NCBI RefSeq assembly: GCF_014180715.1 | Contig: NZ_JACEFC010000010.1 | Coordinates: 1-61,170, forward strand | DNA: 61,170 nucleotides | Direction: 5' to 3' | From: Nocardioides stalactiti | Lineage (GTDB): Bacteria; Actinomycetota; Actinomycetes; Propionibacteriales; Nocardioidaceae | Shown here: one piece after another, positions 1 through 10,589 of the stretch | How positions within the stretch are numbered: position 1 is the stretch's first letter | Layout: each line of letters starts with the position of its first letter | Translations under genes and position numbers: made by a program | The notes under the pieces: generated by a model | Database searches by the model: none | What the model saw: the letters and a program-made list of their open reading frames with translations, nothing else | Told to the model about the DNA's origin: nothing

Positions 1-1
1 C

Positions 2-547
2 GGCCTGCGGTACGCCGGCGTCGACCCGCGCGAGACGCTGCGGGCAGCCGTCCCCGACCCGGCGGAGGTCGCGGAGATCGTCAGCGGCCTCGACCGCCTC
101 GACGCCGCCTCCCCCGTCGGTCCGTGGACCCGCGCCACGCTGCGCCTCATCGACCGCCATCCCGAGGTGCGGGCCCCCGAGCTGGCCGCCCAGGTCGACC
201 GGCCGACGGCCGAGTTCAAGCGCGACGTCCGCAAGCTCAAGGAGCGCGGCCTCACCGAGTCGCTCGCGATCGGCTACCGGCTCTCGCCCCGCGGCGAGGC
301 GGTGCTCGACCACGAGGACGGCCCGCGCGAGCGGGCACCGCGCCGGGAGGGCACGCCCCTGCCGCGCACCATCGGCGCGCCTGCTACCCGCGCCCTGCGC
401 GCGGTCGACGTCCACACCCTCGAGCAGGCGGCCACCTGGACCCGCGCCGACCTGGCCGCCCTCCACGGTGTCGGCCCGATCGCGCTGGATCGGATGGAGG
501 CGGCGCTCGGCGAGCTCGGCCTGGGCTACGCCGACAGCCAGGGCTAG
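2..547 (+). CDS. Helix-hairpin-helix protein, 3' end of gene (5' partial)
   Basis: The frame is open from the left edge, so the gene starts outside the window; 181 residues are visible. The middle reads like a small winged-helix domain (residues about 40-95, with FKRDVRKLKERGLTESLAIGYRLS). After a basic linker the C-terminus holds a helix-hairpin-helix of the RNA polymerase alpha-CTD type, with LAALHGVGPIALDRM near residue 155. This suggests DNA or nucleic-acid binding. Function is unknown. Its TAG stop overlaps the stop codon of the convergent DUF3105 gene by three bases. Confidence 0.7.
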   Translation, partial: GLRYAGVDPRETLRAAVPDPAEVAEIVSGLDRLDAASPVGPWTRATLRLIDRHPEVRAPELAAQVDRPTAEFKRDVRKLKERGLTESLAIGYRLSPRGEAVLDHEDGPRERAPRREGTPLPRTIGAPATRALRAVDVHTLEQAATWTRADLAALHGVGPIALDRMEAALGELGLGYADSQG

Positions 548-1164
548 GCGTTGGAGCCGAGGTCGAGCTGGGCGGTACCGCCCGCGCACGAGCCGAACGG
601 CTCCGGAGCGGTCTCGCCCGCGCCGTAGGCGTCGAGGAACAGGCCGATCCGCGGGTCGTCCGGCCCGACCAGCGCGAGCTGGCGGCCCCAGACGGTGATC
701 ACAGCGGGCGCCTCCTGGTCCGGGACGGGCGACATGATCCCGTTGGCGGGCAGCTGGGCGGCGAGCTCGTCGACGCCGGCCGGGTCCACGAGGTCGGGCC
801 GGTAGGTGATCCAGACCGAGCCGTGCTCGAGGTCGTGCACCGCGTTCTCGTCGGGGACCGGGACGTCGTAGACGCCGCAGTCGAGCCAGGCGTCGAAGTG
901 GTCGCCGCCGACGGGAGGGGTCTGCGGGTAGTCGACGTCCTCGCGCACGTGGAACGGCTGGACGTCGTACTCCTCGACGAGGTCGAGGTTGCTCGTGTCG
1001 ACCGTCGAGGACGGGCCCGCCGTCGACCGGCTGCCCTCGTCGTCGTCGCCGAGCAGCACCAGCGGGAGCACGACGGCGGCGGCCACCACCAGCAGCCCGG
1101 CCACGCCCGCGACGACGACCGGGAGCGTACGACGCGGCGACTCCGGGGGCTCCTCCACGCGCAC
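544..1164 (-). CDS. DUF3105 family membrane-anchored protein
   Basis: 206 residues. A short acidic N-terminus is followed by one membrane helix (about residues 12-35, rich in V, A, G and L) and an extracytoplasmic DUF3105 domain. Diagnostic stretches are GGDHFDAWLDCGVYD and NAVHDLEHGSVWITYRP. The His residues of the HDLEHG stretch are typical of the family, whose function is unknown. The reading frame stays open further upstream, but a start there would lie inside the preceding lipoprotein gene. The GTG at 1164, just after that gene's stop at 1178, is therefore preferred. No clear ribosome binding site is seen. It probably forms an operon with the lipoprotein gene. Confidence 0.75.
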   Translation of the reverse strand: MRVEEPPESPRRTLPVVVAGVAGLLVVAAAVVLPLVLLGDDDEGSRSTAGPSSTVDTSNLDLVEEYDVQPFHVREDVDYPQTPPVGGDHFDAWLDCGVYDVPVPDENAVHDLEHGSVWITYRPDLVDPAGVDELAAQLPANGIMSPVPDQEAPAVITVWGRQLALVGPDDPRIGLFLDAYGAGETAPEPFGSCAGGTAQLDLGSNA

Positions 1165-1177
1165 ACCGTAGTCGCGG

Positions 1178-1915
1178 TCAGCGGAAGACGTGGTACTCCC
1201 CCTTGCCGAGGAAGAAGCCGGCGTCAGCCGCACGGTCGATGCAGGTGACCCCGAACGACTCGGCCGCGCAGGTGACCTCACCGCTCACCACGACTCCGGG
1301 CGCGCCGACCACCTCGGCGCCCGGTTCGCGGATGGTGTCTGCGTTGCACACAGGGCGGGGCCGTCCCTCGAAGGTCTCGATCCGGCCGACCCGGTCCGTC
1401 GAGTCGGCGCCGCACACGTCCGGGTCGTTGATGAAGCCGTTGCCCAGCTCGCAGGTCGGGCCGATCACGGGGTCGTCGAGGAGGCAGTAGACGTCGTCGC
1501 CCCGCCCGCCCGACCCGTCGGTCCGGGTCACGAACCGGGTCGCGAACACCGTCGGCCCCTGGGTCGCGGTGGCGTTGATCCGGTCGATGGCGTCCTCGTA
1601 GGAGGTCGGACCGGCGGCCCGGTCGGGCGGCGGGGCCGAGGTCGGTGCCTGGTCGGTCGAGCCGTCGGTCGTCTCCCCGCCGGTCGCCTCGGTGGTCGCC
1701 TCGCTCGTCGCCTCCGTGGTCGCGGGAGCGGTCGCGGAGGTCTCGGGCGTCGCGGAGGACGCCGTCGGGCTGGTGGTCACCGACGGCTGCGTGGTGATGG
1801 TCGGGACGTCGTCGGCGTCATCACCGCCGGAGCCCCCGCCGACACCGCAGCCGACGAGCGCCGTCAGCGCGAGGAGCAGTGCCGCCGTACCCCCGAGCCG
1901 CGTCCACGTCGCCAT
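1178..1915 (-). CDS. Putative secreted lipoprotein, unknown function
   Basis: 245 residues. The N-terminus is a lipoprotein signal peptide: a Thr/Leu/Ala core ending in the lipobox LVGC at about residues 20-23. A low-complexity linker rich in Thr, Ser, Glu and Pro follows (about 40-100). The C-terminal half is a compact domain with about seven Cys residues (YCLLDDPVIGPTCELGNGF, DVCGAD, PVCNAD, VTCAAESFGVTC) that probably form disulfides outside the cell. I recognise no enzyme motif. The DUF3105 gene follows 13 bp downstream on the same strand. Confidence 0.7.
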   Translation of the reverse strand: MATWTRLGGTAALLLALTALVGCGVGGGSGGDDADDVPTITTQPSVTTSPTASSATPETSATAPATTEATSEATTEATGGETTDGSTDQAPTSAPPPDRAAGPTSYEDAIDRINATATQGPTVFATRFVTRTDGSGGRGDDVYCLLDDPVIGPTCELGNGFINDPDVCGADSTDRVGRIETFEGRPRPVCNADTIREPGAEVVGAPGVVVSGEVTCAAESFGVTCIDRAADAGFFLGKGEYHVFR

Positions 1916-1941
1916 GCGCCCATGGTGGCAACAGAGAAGCC

Positions 1942-1976
1942 CGATGGCCCGCCACCACGCGGGTGACGGGCCATCG
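1942..1976 (-). terminator. Hairpin terminator after acnA
   Basis: CGATGGCCCG at 1942-1951 pairs perfectly with CGGGCCATCG at 1967-1976 around a 15-nt loop. It lies about 20 nt beyond the acnA stop codon and just upstream of the lipoprotein gene. There is no clear T-run, as is common for actinobacterial terminators. Confidence 0.65.
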
Positions 1977-1996
1977 AAGGAGGATCTGAGCGTCGG

Positions 1997-4672
<2,676 letters not shown>

Positions 4673-4750
4673 CCGGGTCTCCGTCCTCGTCGACATCTCG
4701 GTCGTCGGTAGGTCTGCCTGCCCATCCTGCCGCCGCGACCTGCCGGGGGG

Positions 4751-4769
4751 ATAGTGAGGCTCGCCTAAG
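4751..4769 (-). promoter_or_regulatory. Possible DtxR/IdeR-type iron box upstream of acnA
   Basis: Read on the minus strand, TTAGGCGAGCCTCAC matches the consensus TWAGGTWAGSCTWAC at 12 of 15 positions by eye. The rest of the 19-mer matches poorly, about 13 of 19 overall. Iron control of aconitase is known in other actinobacteria. The assignment is tentative. Confidence 0.25.
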
Positions 4770-4798
4770 TCTCGCCTGATGTCGGATCGTTCGATATC

Positions 4799-4812
4799 TC
4801 TTGATATCAAGA
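4799..4812. promoter_or_regulatory. Perfect 14-bp palindrome between acnA and the LuxR gene
   Basis: TCTTGATATCAAGA is a perfect dyad in an otherwise GC-rich divergent region, 127 bp upstream of acnA and 117 bp upstream of the LuxR-type gene. A site like this fits a dimeric regulator. MarR-family TamR controls aconitase in Streptomyces, and the neighbouring LuxR-type protein is another candidate. Neither has been shown to bind here. Confidence 0.55.
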
Positions 4813-4928
4813 TACATGAGGTCGAGCGAGTTTTCCACCGTTTCTCGACCCGTGGGCGTGTCTCAGATCGGTCTCACAAGGCCCGGCATCGGGTGCGCTG
4901 CGGACGGACCGCTCCTTAGCCTCAGCCC

Positions 4929-5234
4929 GTGAGCGAAGCGCAGCAGAGCAGCGAGGCCGCCGCCCCGCGCCACCTCCAGGTGGTACGACCGGTGGCGCCG
5001 TCGTGGCCCGGGCTCCTGTCCCGGCGCGAGGCCGACGTGCTGCGCCTGCTGGCCGAGGGCCAGTCGACGACCGAGATCGCACGCACCCTCTTCATCTCCC
5101 CCGCCACCGTGAAGTGCCACGTGGCGCGGCTGATCGCCAAGGTCGGCGTCCGCGACCGCGTCCAGCTCGTCGTCGCCGCCTACCGCAGCGGGTTCGTCCC
5201 GGTCTCGACCGCCTCCGAGAACTGGGTCGTGTAG
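4929..5234 (+). CDS. Stand-alone LuxR-type DNA-binding protein
   Basis: 101 residues consisting almost only of a LuxR/FixJ C-terminal helix-turn-helix (about residues 28-88). Motifs include LSRREADVLRLLAEGQST and FISPATVKCHVARLIAKVGV. There is no receiver or ligand-binding domain. The GTG start is supported by TAGCCT at 4917-4922, exactly 6 nt upstream, which suggests a leaderless mRNA. The gene is divergent from acnA, and its last 55 bp overlap the 3' end of the convergent ABC exporter gene. A role in controlling acnA is possible but only inferred from position. Confidence 0.8.
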   Translation: MSEAQQSSEAAAPRHLQVVRPVAPSWPGLLSRREADVLRLLAEGQSTTEIARTLFISPATVKCHVARLIAKVGVRDRVQLVVAAYRSGFVPVSTASENWVV

Positions 5235-7069
5235 AGCTCCTCGTAGCGACCACCGGCGGCGAGCAGCTCGAGGTGGGTCCCCTGCTCGGCGATCACGCCG
5301 TCCTCGATCACCAGGATCAGGTCGGCGCTGCGGATCGTCGAGAGCCGGTGCGCGATGACCAGCGCCGTGCGCCCCGCGAGCACCTCGCCGAGGGCGGCCT
5401 GCACCGCCGCCTCGGACGTCGAGTCGAGCGACGCCGTCGCCTCGTCGAGGACGACGACCCGCGGGCGCTTGAGGAGGAGCCGCGCGATCGTGAGCCGCTG
5501 GCGCTCGCCCCCGGAGAGCCGGTAGCCGCGCTCCCCCACCACCGTGGCCAGCCCGTCGGGGAGCGACCGCACGAGGTCGGCCAGCCGGGCCCGCGCGAGG
5601 GCGTCCCACACCTCCTCCTCGGTCGCGTCGGGGCGTGCGAACAGCAGGTTGTCGAGGATCGAGTCGTGGAAGAGGTGACCGTCCTGGGTGACCATGCCGA
5701 CGGTGTCGCGGATCGACTCCGCGGTCAGGTCGCGGACGTCGACGCCGGCCAGGCGGACGGCGCCCGAGTCGACGTCGTACAGGCGCGAGACGAGCTGGGC
5801 GATCGTGGACTTGCCGGCCCCCGAGGACCCCACCAGGGCGATGACCTGGCCCGGCTCGGCGTGCAACGTGATCCCGTGCAGGACCTCCTCCCCGCCTCGC
5901 GTGTCGAGGGTCGAGACCTCCTCCAGCGAGGCGAGGGACACCCGGTCCGCCGAGGGGTAGGAGAAGCGCACGTCGTCGAAGTCGACGGTGACCGGGCCGT
6001 CCGGCACCGCGCGCGCGTCCGGCCGGTCCCGGATGAGCGGCTCCAGGTCGAGGATCTCGAAGACCCGCTCGAAGCTCACCAGTGCCGACATCACGTCCAC
6101 CCGCGCGCTGGCGAGGGAGGTGAGCGGGGCGTAGAGCCGGACCAGCAGCAGCGAGAGCGCCACCACGTCGCCCGCGTCGAGACCGCCGGTGAGCGCGTAG
6201 TAGCCGCCCAGCCCGTAGACGAGGGCGACCGCGAGCGCGGAGACGAGCGTGAGGGCGGTGACGAACGCGGTCTGCACCATGGCGATCCGGACACCGATCT
6301 GGGCGACCCGTCGGGCCCGGGCGGCGAACTCGGCCGACTCCTGGTCGGGCCGGCCGAAGAGCTTGACCAGGGTCGCGCCCGGTGCGGAGAAGCGCTCGGT
6401 CATCTGGTTGCCCATCGCGGCGTTGTGGTCGGCCGCCTCCCGCTGGATCCCGGCGATCCGGTTGCCCATCCGGCGGGCGGGGACGACGAAGACGGGCAGC
6501 AGCACCAGCGACAGCAGGGTCACCCGCCACGAGATGCCGAGCATCACCACCAGGGTCAGCACGAGCATCACGAAGTTGCCGACCACGCCCGACAGGGTGG
6601 TGCTGAACGCGCGCTGGGCACCGATGACGTCGTTGTTGAGACGGCTGACGAGCGCCCCGGTCCGGGTCCGGGTGAAGAACGCCACCGGCATCAGCTGGAC
6701 GTGGTCGAAAACGGCCCGTCGCAGGTCGAGGATCAGTGACTCCCCGATGCTCGCCGAGAGCCACCGGGTGACCAGGCCCATCGCCGCGTCCAGGACGGCG
6801 ATGCCGGCGATGACCAGGGCGAGCACGACCACGACCCGGGGGGCGTCACCCGCGACGATCGCGTTGACCACCCGGCCGGCCAGGACTGGTGTCGCCACGG
6901 CGAGCGCGGCGCCGGCCACGCTGAGCACGATGAAGCCGATCAGCTTGCGGCGGTGCGGCCGGGCGAACGTCAGGATCCGGCGCGCCGTCGCGGCGCTGAA
7001 CGCGCGCCGGTCGTCCGGCGCGGCCATCCGCCGGTACAGCTGGTTCCACGCGATCGACTCCATGCTCAT
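5180..7069 (-). CDS. ABC exporter, fused permease and ATPase
   Basis: 629 residues, the normal size for a half-transporter working as a dimer (MsbA/multidrug type). The N-terminal part has about six membrane helices (about residues 45-320). The ATPase domain has Walker A GSSGAGKST, signature LSGGERQRL, Walker B VVVLDEATASLDS and the switch His in AHRLST. The substrate is unknown; this class exports drugs or lipids. The ATG at 7069 (MSMESIAWNQ) is chosen because a MerR-type promoter ends about 7 nt upstream, making the mRNA probably leaderless. The 3' end overlaps the LuxR-type gene by 55 bp. Confidence 0.88.
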   Translation of the reverse strand: MSMESIAWNQLYRRMAAPDDRRAFSAATARRILTFARPHRRKLIGFIVLSVAGAALAVATPVLAGRVVNAIVAGDAPRVVVVLALVIAGIAVLDAAMGLVTRWLSASIGESLILDLRRAVFDHVQLMPVAFFTRTRTGALVSRLNNDVIGAQRAFSTTLSGVVGNFVMLVLTLVVMLGISWRVTLLSLVLLPVFVVPARRMGNRIAGIQREAADHNAAMGNQMTERFSAPGATLVKLFGRPDQESAEFAARARRVAQIGVRIAMVQTAFVTALTLVSALAVALVYGLGGYYALTGGLDAGDVVALSLLLVRLYAPLTSLASARVDVMSALVSFERVFEILDLEPLIRDRPDARAVPDGPVTVDFDDVRFSYPSADRVSLASLEEVSTLDTRGGEEVLHGITLHAEPGQVIALVGSSGAGKSTIAQLVSRLYDVDSGAVRLAGVDVRDLTAESIRDTVGMVTQDGHLFHDSILDNLLFARPDATEEEVWDALARARLADLVRSLPDGLATVVGERGYRLSGGERQRLTIARLLLKRPRVVVLDEATASLDSTSEAAVQAALGEVLAGRTALVIAHRLSTIRSADLILVIEDGVIAEQGTHLELLAAGGRYEELYTTQFSEAVETGTNPLR

Positions 7070-7076
7070 GTCGACG

Positions 7077-7107
7077 ACCCTAGGACTTGAAGTCGACTTG
7101 AAGGCAA
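7077..7107 (-). promoter_or_regulatory. MerR-type promoter of the ABC exporter
   Basis: On the minus strand TTGCCT (7102-7107) and TAGGGT (7077-7082) are separated by 19 bp, longer than the usual 17. The spacer holds an imperfect dyad centred at 7094/7095 with AAGTCGACTT as its perfect core. A long spacer with a central dyad is the hallmark of MerR/SoxR-family activated promoters. The -10 box lies 7 nt before the ATG. Confidence 0.6.
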
Positions 7108-7149
7108 GTCCCGGGACCGTCCGGTCGGATCGCATAGGTTGCTGTCGTC

Positions 7150-7995
7150 ATGCGAGCTGCGCCAGCTGGACCGTCGGGGGTCCGCGTCCTCCGCGTCCTC
7201 CGCGTCTACGGGCGCATCCTGGTCGCCGGCTTCCGCCGGCAGTCCGCCTACCTGGCCGCGGCGTTCGGCGGCCTGGTCGCCAACACGATGTTCGGCCTGC
7301 TCAAGGTCGCGATCCTGTTCGCCACCGTGCGCGCCGCCGGCGGGGAGCTCGAGGGGTACGACGTCGCGCTCATGAGCACCTACATCTGGGTGTCGCAGGG
7401 CCTGCTCGGCTCGGTCAACCTGTTCGGCCGGATCGACATCGCCGACCGGATCAAGGACGGCGACGTCGCCGTCGACTTCCTCCGGCCGCTCGACGTGCAG
7501 GCCGCTGCGATCACCACCGAGGTCGGCAGGTCGCTCTTCAATCTCATCCCCCGCGGCATCCCGTCGGTGCTCATCGGCGGGCTCGTCGTGGGCATGGCGC
7601 TCCCCGACGACCCCGCGGCGTACCTGCTCGGCGCGCTCAGCATCCTGCTCGGGATCACCGTCTCCGCCGCGACCGTCTACCTGGTGGTCGCGGCCCCGGG
7701 GTTCTGGCTCGTCGAGACCCGCGGGCTCCAGCTGCTCTACATGGTCGTGTCGGGGTTCCTCGCCGGGCTGTTCGTCCCGATCTGGATCTTCCCGCACTGG
7801 CTGGAGACGCTCGCCCAGGCGACGCCCTTCCCCTCGATGATGATGTATCCGGTCGACATCGTCTCCGGGCGCGTCGACACCAGCGGGGCACTGGTGCTGG
7901 TGGCGGCCCAGGTGGCCTGGCTTGTCGGCGTCGCCGCGCTGGGCCAGGTCCTCACCCGCGCCGGCCGGCGCCACCTGGAGGTGCAGGGTGGCTGA
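7150..7995 (+). CDS. ABC-2 type transporter permease (first subunit)
   Basis: 281 residues with about six membrane helices and an ABC-2 fold of the uncharacterised COG4587-like family. It contains no ATPase motif. A cytoplasmic loop near residues 95-115 (RIDIADRIKDGDVAVDFLRP) looks like the usual coupling segment. It is the first of three overlapping genes (permease, permease, ATPase) that together make a complete transporter of unknown substrate. TAGGTT at 7135-7140 lies 9 nt before the ATG and may be the -10 box. The gene is divergent from the ABC exporter. Confidence 0.85.
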   Translation: MRAAPAGPSGVRVLRVLRVYGRILVAGFRRQSAYLAAAFGGLVANTMFGLLKVAILFATVRAAGGELEGYDVALMSTYIWVSQGLLGSVNLFGRIDIADRIKDGDVAVDFLRPLDVQAAAITTEVGRSLFNLIPRGIPSVLIGGLVVGMALPDDPAAYLLGALSILLGITVSAATVYLVVAAPGFWLVETRGLQLLYMVVSGFLAGLFVPIWIFPHWLETLAQATPFPSMMMYPVDIVSGRVDTSGALVLVAAQVAWLVGVAALGQVLTRAGRRHLEVQGG

Positions 7996-8818
7996 CACTG
8001 TGCCGCCCACCGGGCTGCGGGACCGGCTGCGTCCCTACCGTGCCGTGCTCGCGTCGCGGGCGCGCTCGCAGACGTCCTACCGTGCCAGCTTCACCCTCGA
8101 CCTCGCCAGCTCGCTCCTCATCGGAGTCGTCGAGCTGGCCGAGATCTGGGTGCTCTTCCACAGCGTCACCGAGATCGGCGGGCTGGACTTCGCCCAGGTC
8201 CTGCTCGTCTTCGGGCTGGCCGACCTGTGCTTCTCCCTCGCCGACATGTCCTTCGGGCACTGCGACAACCTGCCGACCTACCTGCGGGCCGGGACGCTCG
8301 ACGTGTTCTACCTGCGCCCCCAGCCGCTGCTGCTCCAGCTCGTCACCAGCGACATCTCGCTGCGCCGCCTGTCCCGAGCCCTGGTCGGGGCGACCGCCCT
8401 GACCGTCGGGCTGGTCGTCAACGACATCGCGTGGAGCCCCGCGCACGTCCTCATGGTCATCGTCGCCGTGATCAGCGGATATGCGACGTTCGCGGGGATG
8501 TTCGTGTGGGCCGGGGGTGCCCAGTTCTTCCTCATCGAGGGCGCCGAGACCACCAACGCCTTTGTCTACGGGGGTCGCTACGCGGCCACGCAGCCGGCCT
8601 CGGTCTGGAACCGGCCGCTGTGGGCGGTCTTCGGCTTCTTCTTCCCGATGGCGTTCACCGGCTTCCTGCCCGCCCTGTGGCTGCTCGGCATCGAACCGCC
8701 GTACGGGCTGCCCGACGGCGTGGGCTGGTGCGCGCCGATCGCGGCGGCGTGGACGTGGGCGTGGGCACTGCTCAGCTGGCGGCTGGGCGTCCGGCACTAC
8801 CAAGGAGGCGGCGGATGA
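7988..8818 (+). CDS. ABC-2 type transporter permease (second subunit)
   Basis: 276 residues with about six membrane helices, resembling the COG3694-like partner permease. The DTLDLASSLL-like first helix, the LRAGTLDVFYLRPQP loop and a long C-terminal hydrophobic region are visible. The GTG start at 7988 is decided by GGAGG 6-7 nt upstream and by an 8-bp overlap with the first permease gene. The stop codon overlaps the ATPase start as ATGA. It pairs with the first permease to form the membrane channel. Confidence 0.85.
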   Translation: MADTVPPTGLRDRLRPYRAVLASRARSQTSYRASFTLDLASSLLIGVVELAEIWVLFHSVTEIGGLDFAQVLLVFGLADLCFSLADMSFGHCDNLPTYLRAGTLDVFYLRPQPLLLQLVTSDISLRRLSRALVGATALTVGLVVNDIAWSPAHVLMVIVAVISGYATFAGMFVWAGGAQFFLIEGAETTNAFVYGGRYAATQPASVWNRPLWAVFGFFFPMAFTGFLPALWLLGIEPPYGLPDGVGWCAPIAAAWTWAWALLSWRLGVRHYQGGGG

Positions 8819-9801
8819 CCGACCAGACCAACGACCGGACCGCGAGCGTGCCGATCATCGAGACCACCGGCCTGACCCGGGAGTTCCGCGTCCGCGACGG
8901 GCTGCACCGGCGCACCGTGGTGGCGGTCGACGACCTCACGGTGCGGATCGAGCCCGGCGAGGCGGTCGGCTACATCGGCGCGAACGGCGCCGGGAAGTCG
9001 ACCACGATCAAGATGCTGACCGGGATCCTGGTGCCGTCGCGCGGCTCCGTCACCACCTGCGGCCTGCGGCCCGTGCAGGACCGACGCCGGCTCGCCCGCC
9101 AGGTCGGGGTCGTCTTCGGCCAGCGCTCCCAGCTGTGGTGGGACCTGCCGGTCCGCGAGTCGTTCCGGATCCTCGCCGCCATCCACGACCTGTCCGCCGC
9201 GGCGGAGCACGAGCGCACCGACGAGCTCGTCGAGCGGCTCGAGATGGCCGACTTCCTCGGGCAGCCCGTGCGCCAGCTCTCGCTGGGCCAGCGGATGCGG
9301 GCCGAGGTCGCGGCCGCACTGCTCCACTCCCCCCGTCTGGTCGTGCTCGACGAGCCCACGATCGGGCTCGACGTGCTCGCGAAGCAGCGGCTGCGGGAGT
9401 TCCTCGTCGCGGAGCGGCGCACCCACGGCACCACGCTGCTGCTCACCACCCACGACATGGGCGACGTGGAGCGGCTCTGCGACCGGATCCTGGTGATCGA
9501 CCGCGGGCGGCTCGCCTACGACGGCGACCTGCCCGGCCTGTCCCGGACGGTCGGCGCCGAGCGGGTCCTCGTGGTCGACCTCGCCGCGCCCACCCCCGAC
9601 CTCACCGGCATCGCCGCGACCCGCCACCTCGCCTCCGAGGGCGGCGGCCTGCGCCAGCGGCTGGCCTTCGACGCCGAGGCCACCACCGCCGCGAAGGTGC
9701 TGGCCGCCGTCTCCGACCACGCCGAGGTGCTCGACCTCACCGTCGAGGAGCCCGACATCGAGGACGTCGTCCGCCGGATCTACGCCTCCCGCCGCCCCTG
9801 A
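8815..9801 (+). CDS. ABC-2 transporter ATP-binding subunit
   Basis: 328 residues, like COG4586 ATPases. Walker A is GANGAGKST, the Q-loop region is VVFGQRSQLWW, the signature is the variant LSLGQRMRAE, Walker B is LVVLDEPTIGLD and the H-loop is TTHDMGDVE. A C-terminal extension of about 90 residues follows the nucleotide-binding domain. It powers the two upstream permeases. The ATG start overlaps the preceding stop by 4 bp. A 22-bp tandem repeat begins 6 bp after its stop. Confidence 0.9.
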   Translation: MTDQTNDRTASVPIIETTGLTREFRVRDGLHRRTVVAVDDLTVRIEPGEAVGYIGANGAGKSTTIKMLTGILVPSRGSVTTCGLRPVQDRRRLARQVGVVFGQRSQLWWDLPVRESFRILAAIHDLSAAAEHERTDELVERLEMADFLGQPVRQLSLGQRMRAEVAAALLHSPRLVVLDEPTIGLDVLAKQRLREFLVAERRTHGTTLLLTTHDMGDVERLCDRILVIDRGRLAYDGDLPGLSRTVGAERVLVVDLAAPTPDLTGIAATRHLASEGGGLRQRLAFDAEATTAAKVLAAVSDHAEVLDLTVEEPDIEDVVRRIYASRRP

Positions 9802-9807
9802 CCCCCG

Positions 9808-9895
9808 CCGAGTCGCCCATCCTGCGGGCCCGAGTCGCCCATCCTGCGGGCCCGAGTCGCCCATCCTGCGGGCCCGAGTCGCCTAACTTGCGGGA
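9808..9895. repeat. 22-bp tandem repeat, four units
   Basis: Four head-to-tail copies begin at 9808, 9830, 9852 and 9874. The first three are identical (CCGAGTCGCCCATCCTGCGG plus GC) and the fourth is diverged (CGCCTAACTTGCGGGA at its end). Each perfect unit can form a small GCCC/GGGC hairpin. There are no spacers, so this is not a CRISPR. The rest of the gap to 9995 holds a CGAACG/CGTTCG inverted repeat near 9934-9950 and the ribosome binding site AAGGAG of the next gene. Confidence 0.9.
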
Positions 9896-9995
9896 CTGAC
9901 GAACAAGAAAATCCGCGCAGGGGTGTCGTATCGAACGACCCACGTTCGTGGTGAGGTAAAGCAACCCCTCCCGGGGCCGACTCAAGGAGATCACC

Positions 9996-10571
9996 ATGCG
10001 CACCCTGTACGTCACCGAGTTCATCACCCTCGACGGCGTCATCGACTCCCCCGGCGGCAACGAGGGCCACCCGCACGCCGGCTGGTCGTTCAAGGACGTC
10101 GAATTCCTGCCCGAGGTCTATGCGATGAAGGGCCAGGAGCAGGAGGAGGCCGGCGCGCTGATGCTCGGCCGCGTCAGCTACGACCTCTTCGCCCCGGTCT
10201 GGCCGTCGATGACCGAGGAGTTCCCGAAGTACAACGCGATGCCCAAGTACGTCGTGTCGACGACGCTCAAGGACGAGGACCTCGTCGACAACTGGGGCGA
10301 CATCACGATCCTGCGCACGATGGACGACGTCGCCGCACTGAAGGAGACCGACGGCGGCCCGATCTCGGTCCACGCCAGCGCGAACCTCGCCCAGTCGCTG
10401 GCCGCTGCCGGGCTGGTCGACCGCTACCAGCTGCTCGTCTTCCCGGTCGTCCTCGGCTCCGGAAAGCGCCTCTTCTCCGACTCCTCCCCCGACAAGCACC
10501 GGCTCCACCTCGCCGAGAGCGAGTCCTTCGCCAACGGCGTGCAGAAGCTCGTGTACGACGTCGTGCGCTGA
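9996..10571 (+). CDS. Dihydrofolate reductase-like protein (RibD C-terminal family)
   Basis: 191 residues, one RibD_C domain throughout, of the YwjB/YyaP type common in actinobacteria. Characteristic stretches are ITLDGVIDSPGG at the N-terminus, MLGRVSYDLFAPVWP (about 52-66), YVVSTTLKD and FPVVLGSGKRLF near residue 150. It is probably an NADPH-dependent reductase whose substrate is not known, not the riboflavin enzyme itself. A good AAGGAG ribosome binding site lies 6-8 nt before the ATG. The next gene starts 18 bp downstream and may be co-transcribed. Confidence 0.85.
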   Translation: MRTLYVTEFITLDGVIDSPGGNEGHPHAGWSFKDVEFLPEVYAMKGQEQEEAGALMLGRVSYDLFAPVWPSMTEEFPKYNAMPKYVVSTTLKDEDLVDNWGDITILRTMDDVAALKETDGGPISVHASANLAQSLAAAGLVDRYQLLVFPVVLGSGKRLFSDSSPDKHRLHLAESESFANGVQKLVYDVVR

Positions 10572-10589
10572 GACGAGAGGGACCACCCG

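Noticed and set aside
4680..4696. Earlier ATG start for aconitase at 4696
   Set aside because: It has no good ribosome binding site and adds eight residues not seen at the start of related enzymes; ATG 4672 has GGAG at proper spacing.
9808..9895. CRISPR-like array
   Set aside because: The 22-bp units are directly adjacent with no spacers, and no cas gene is nearby.
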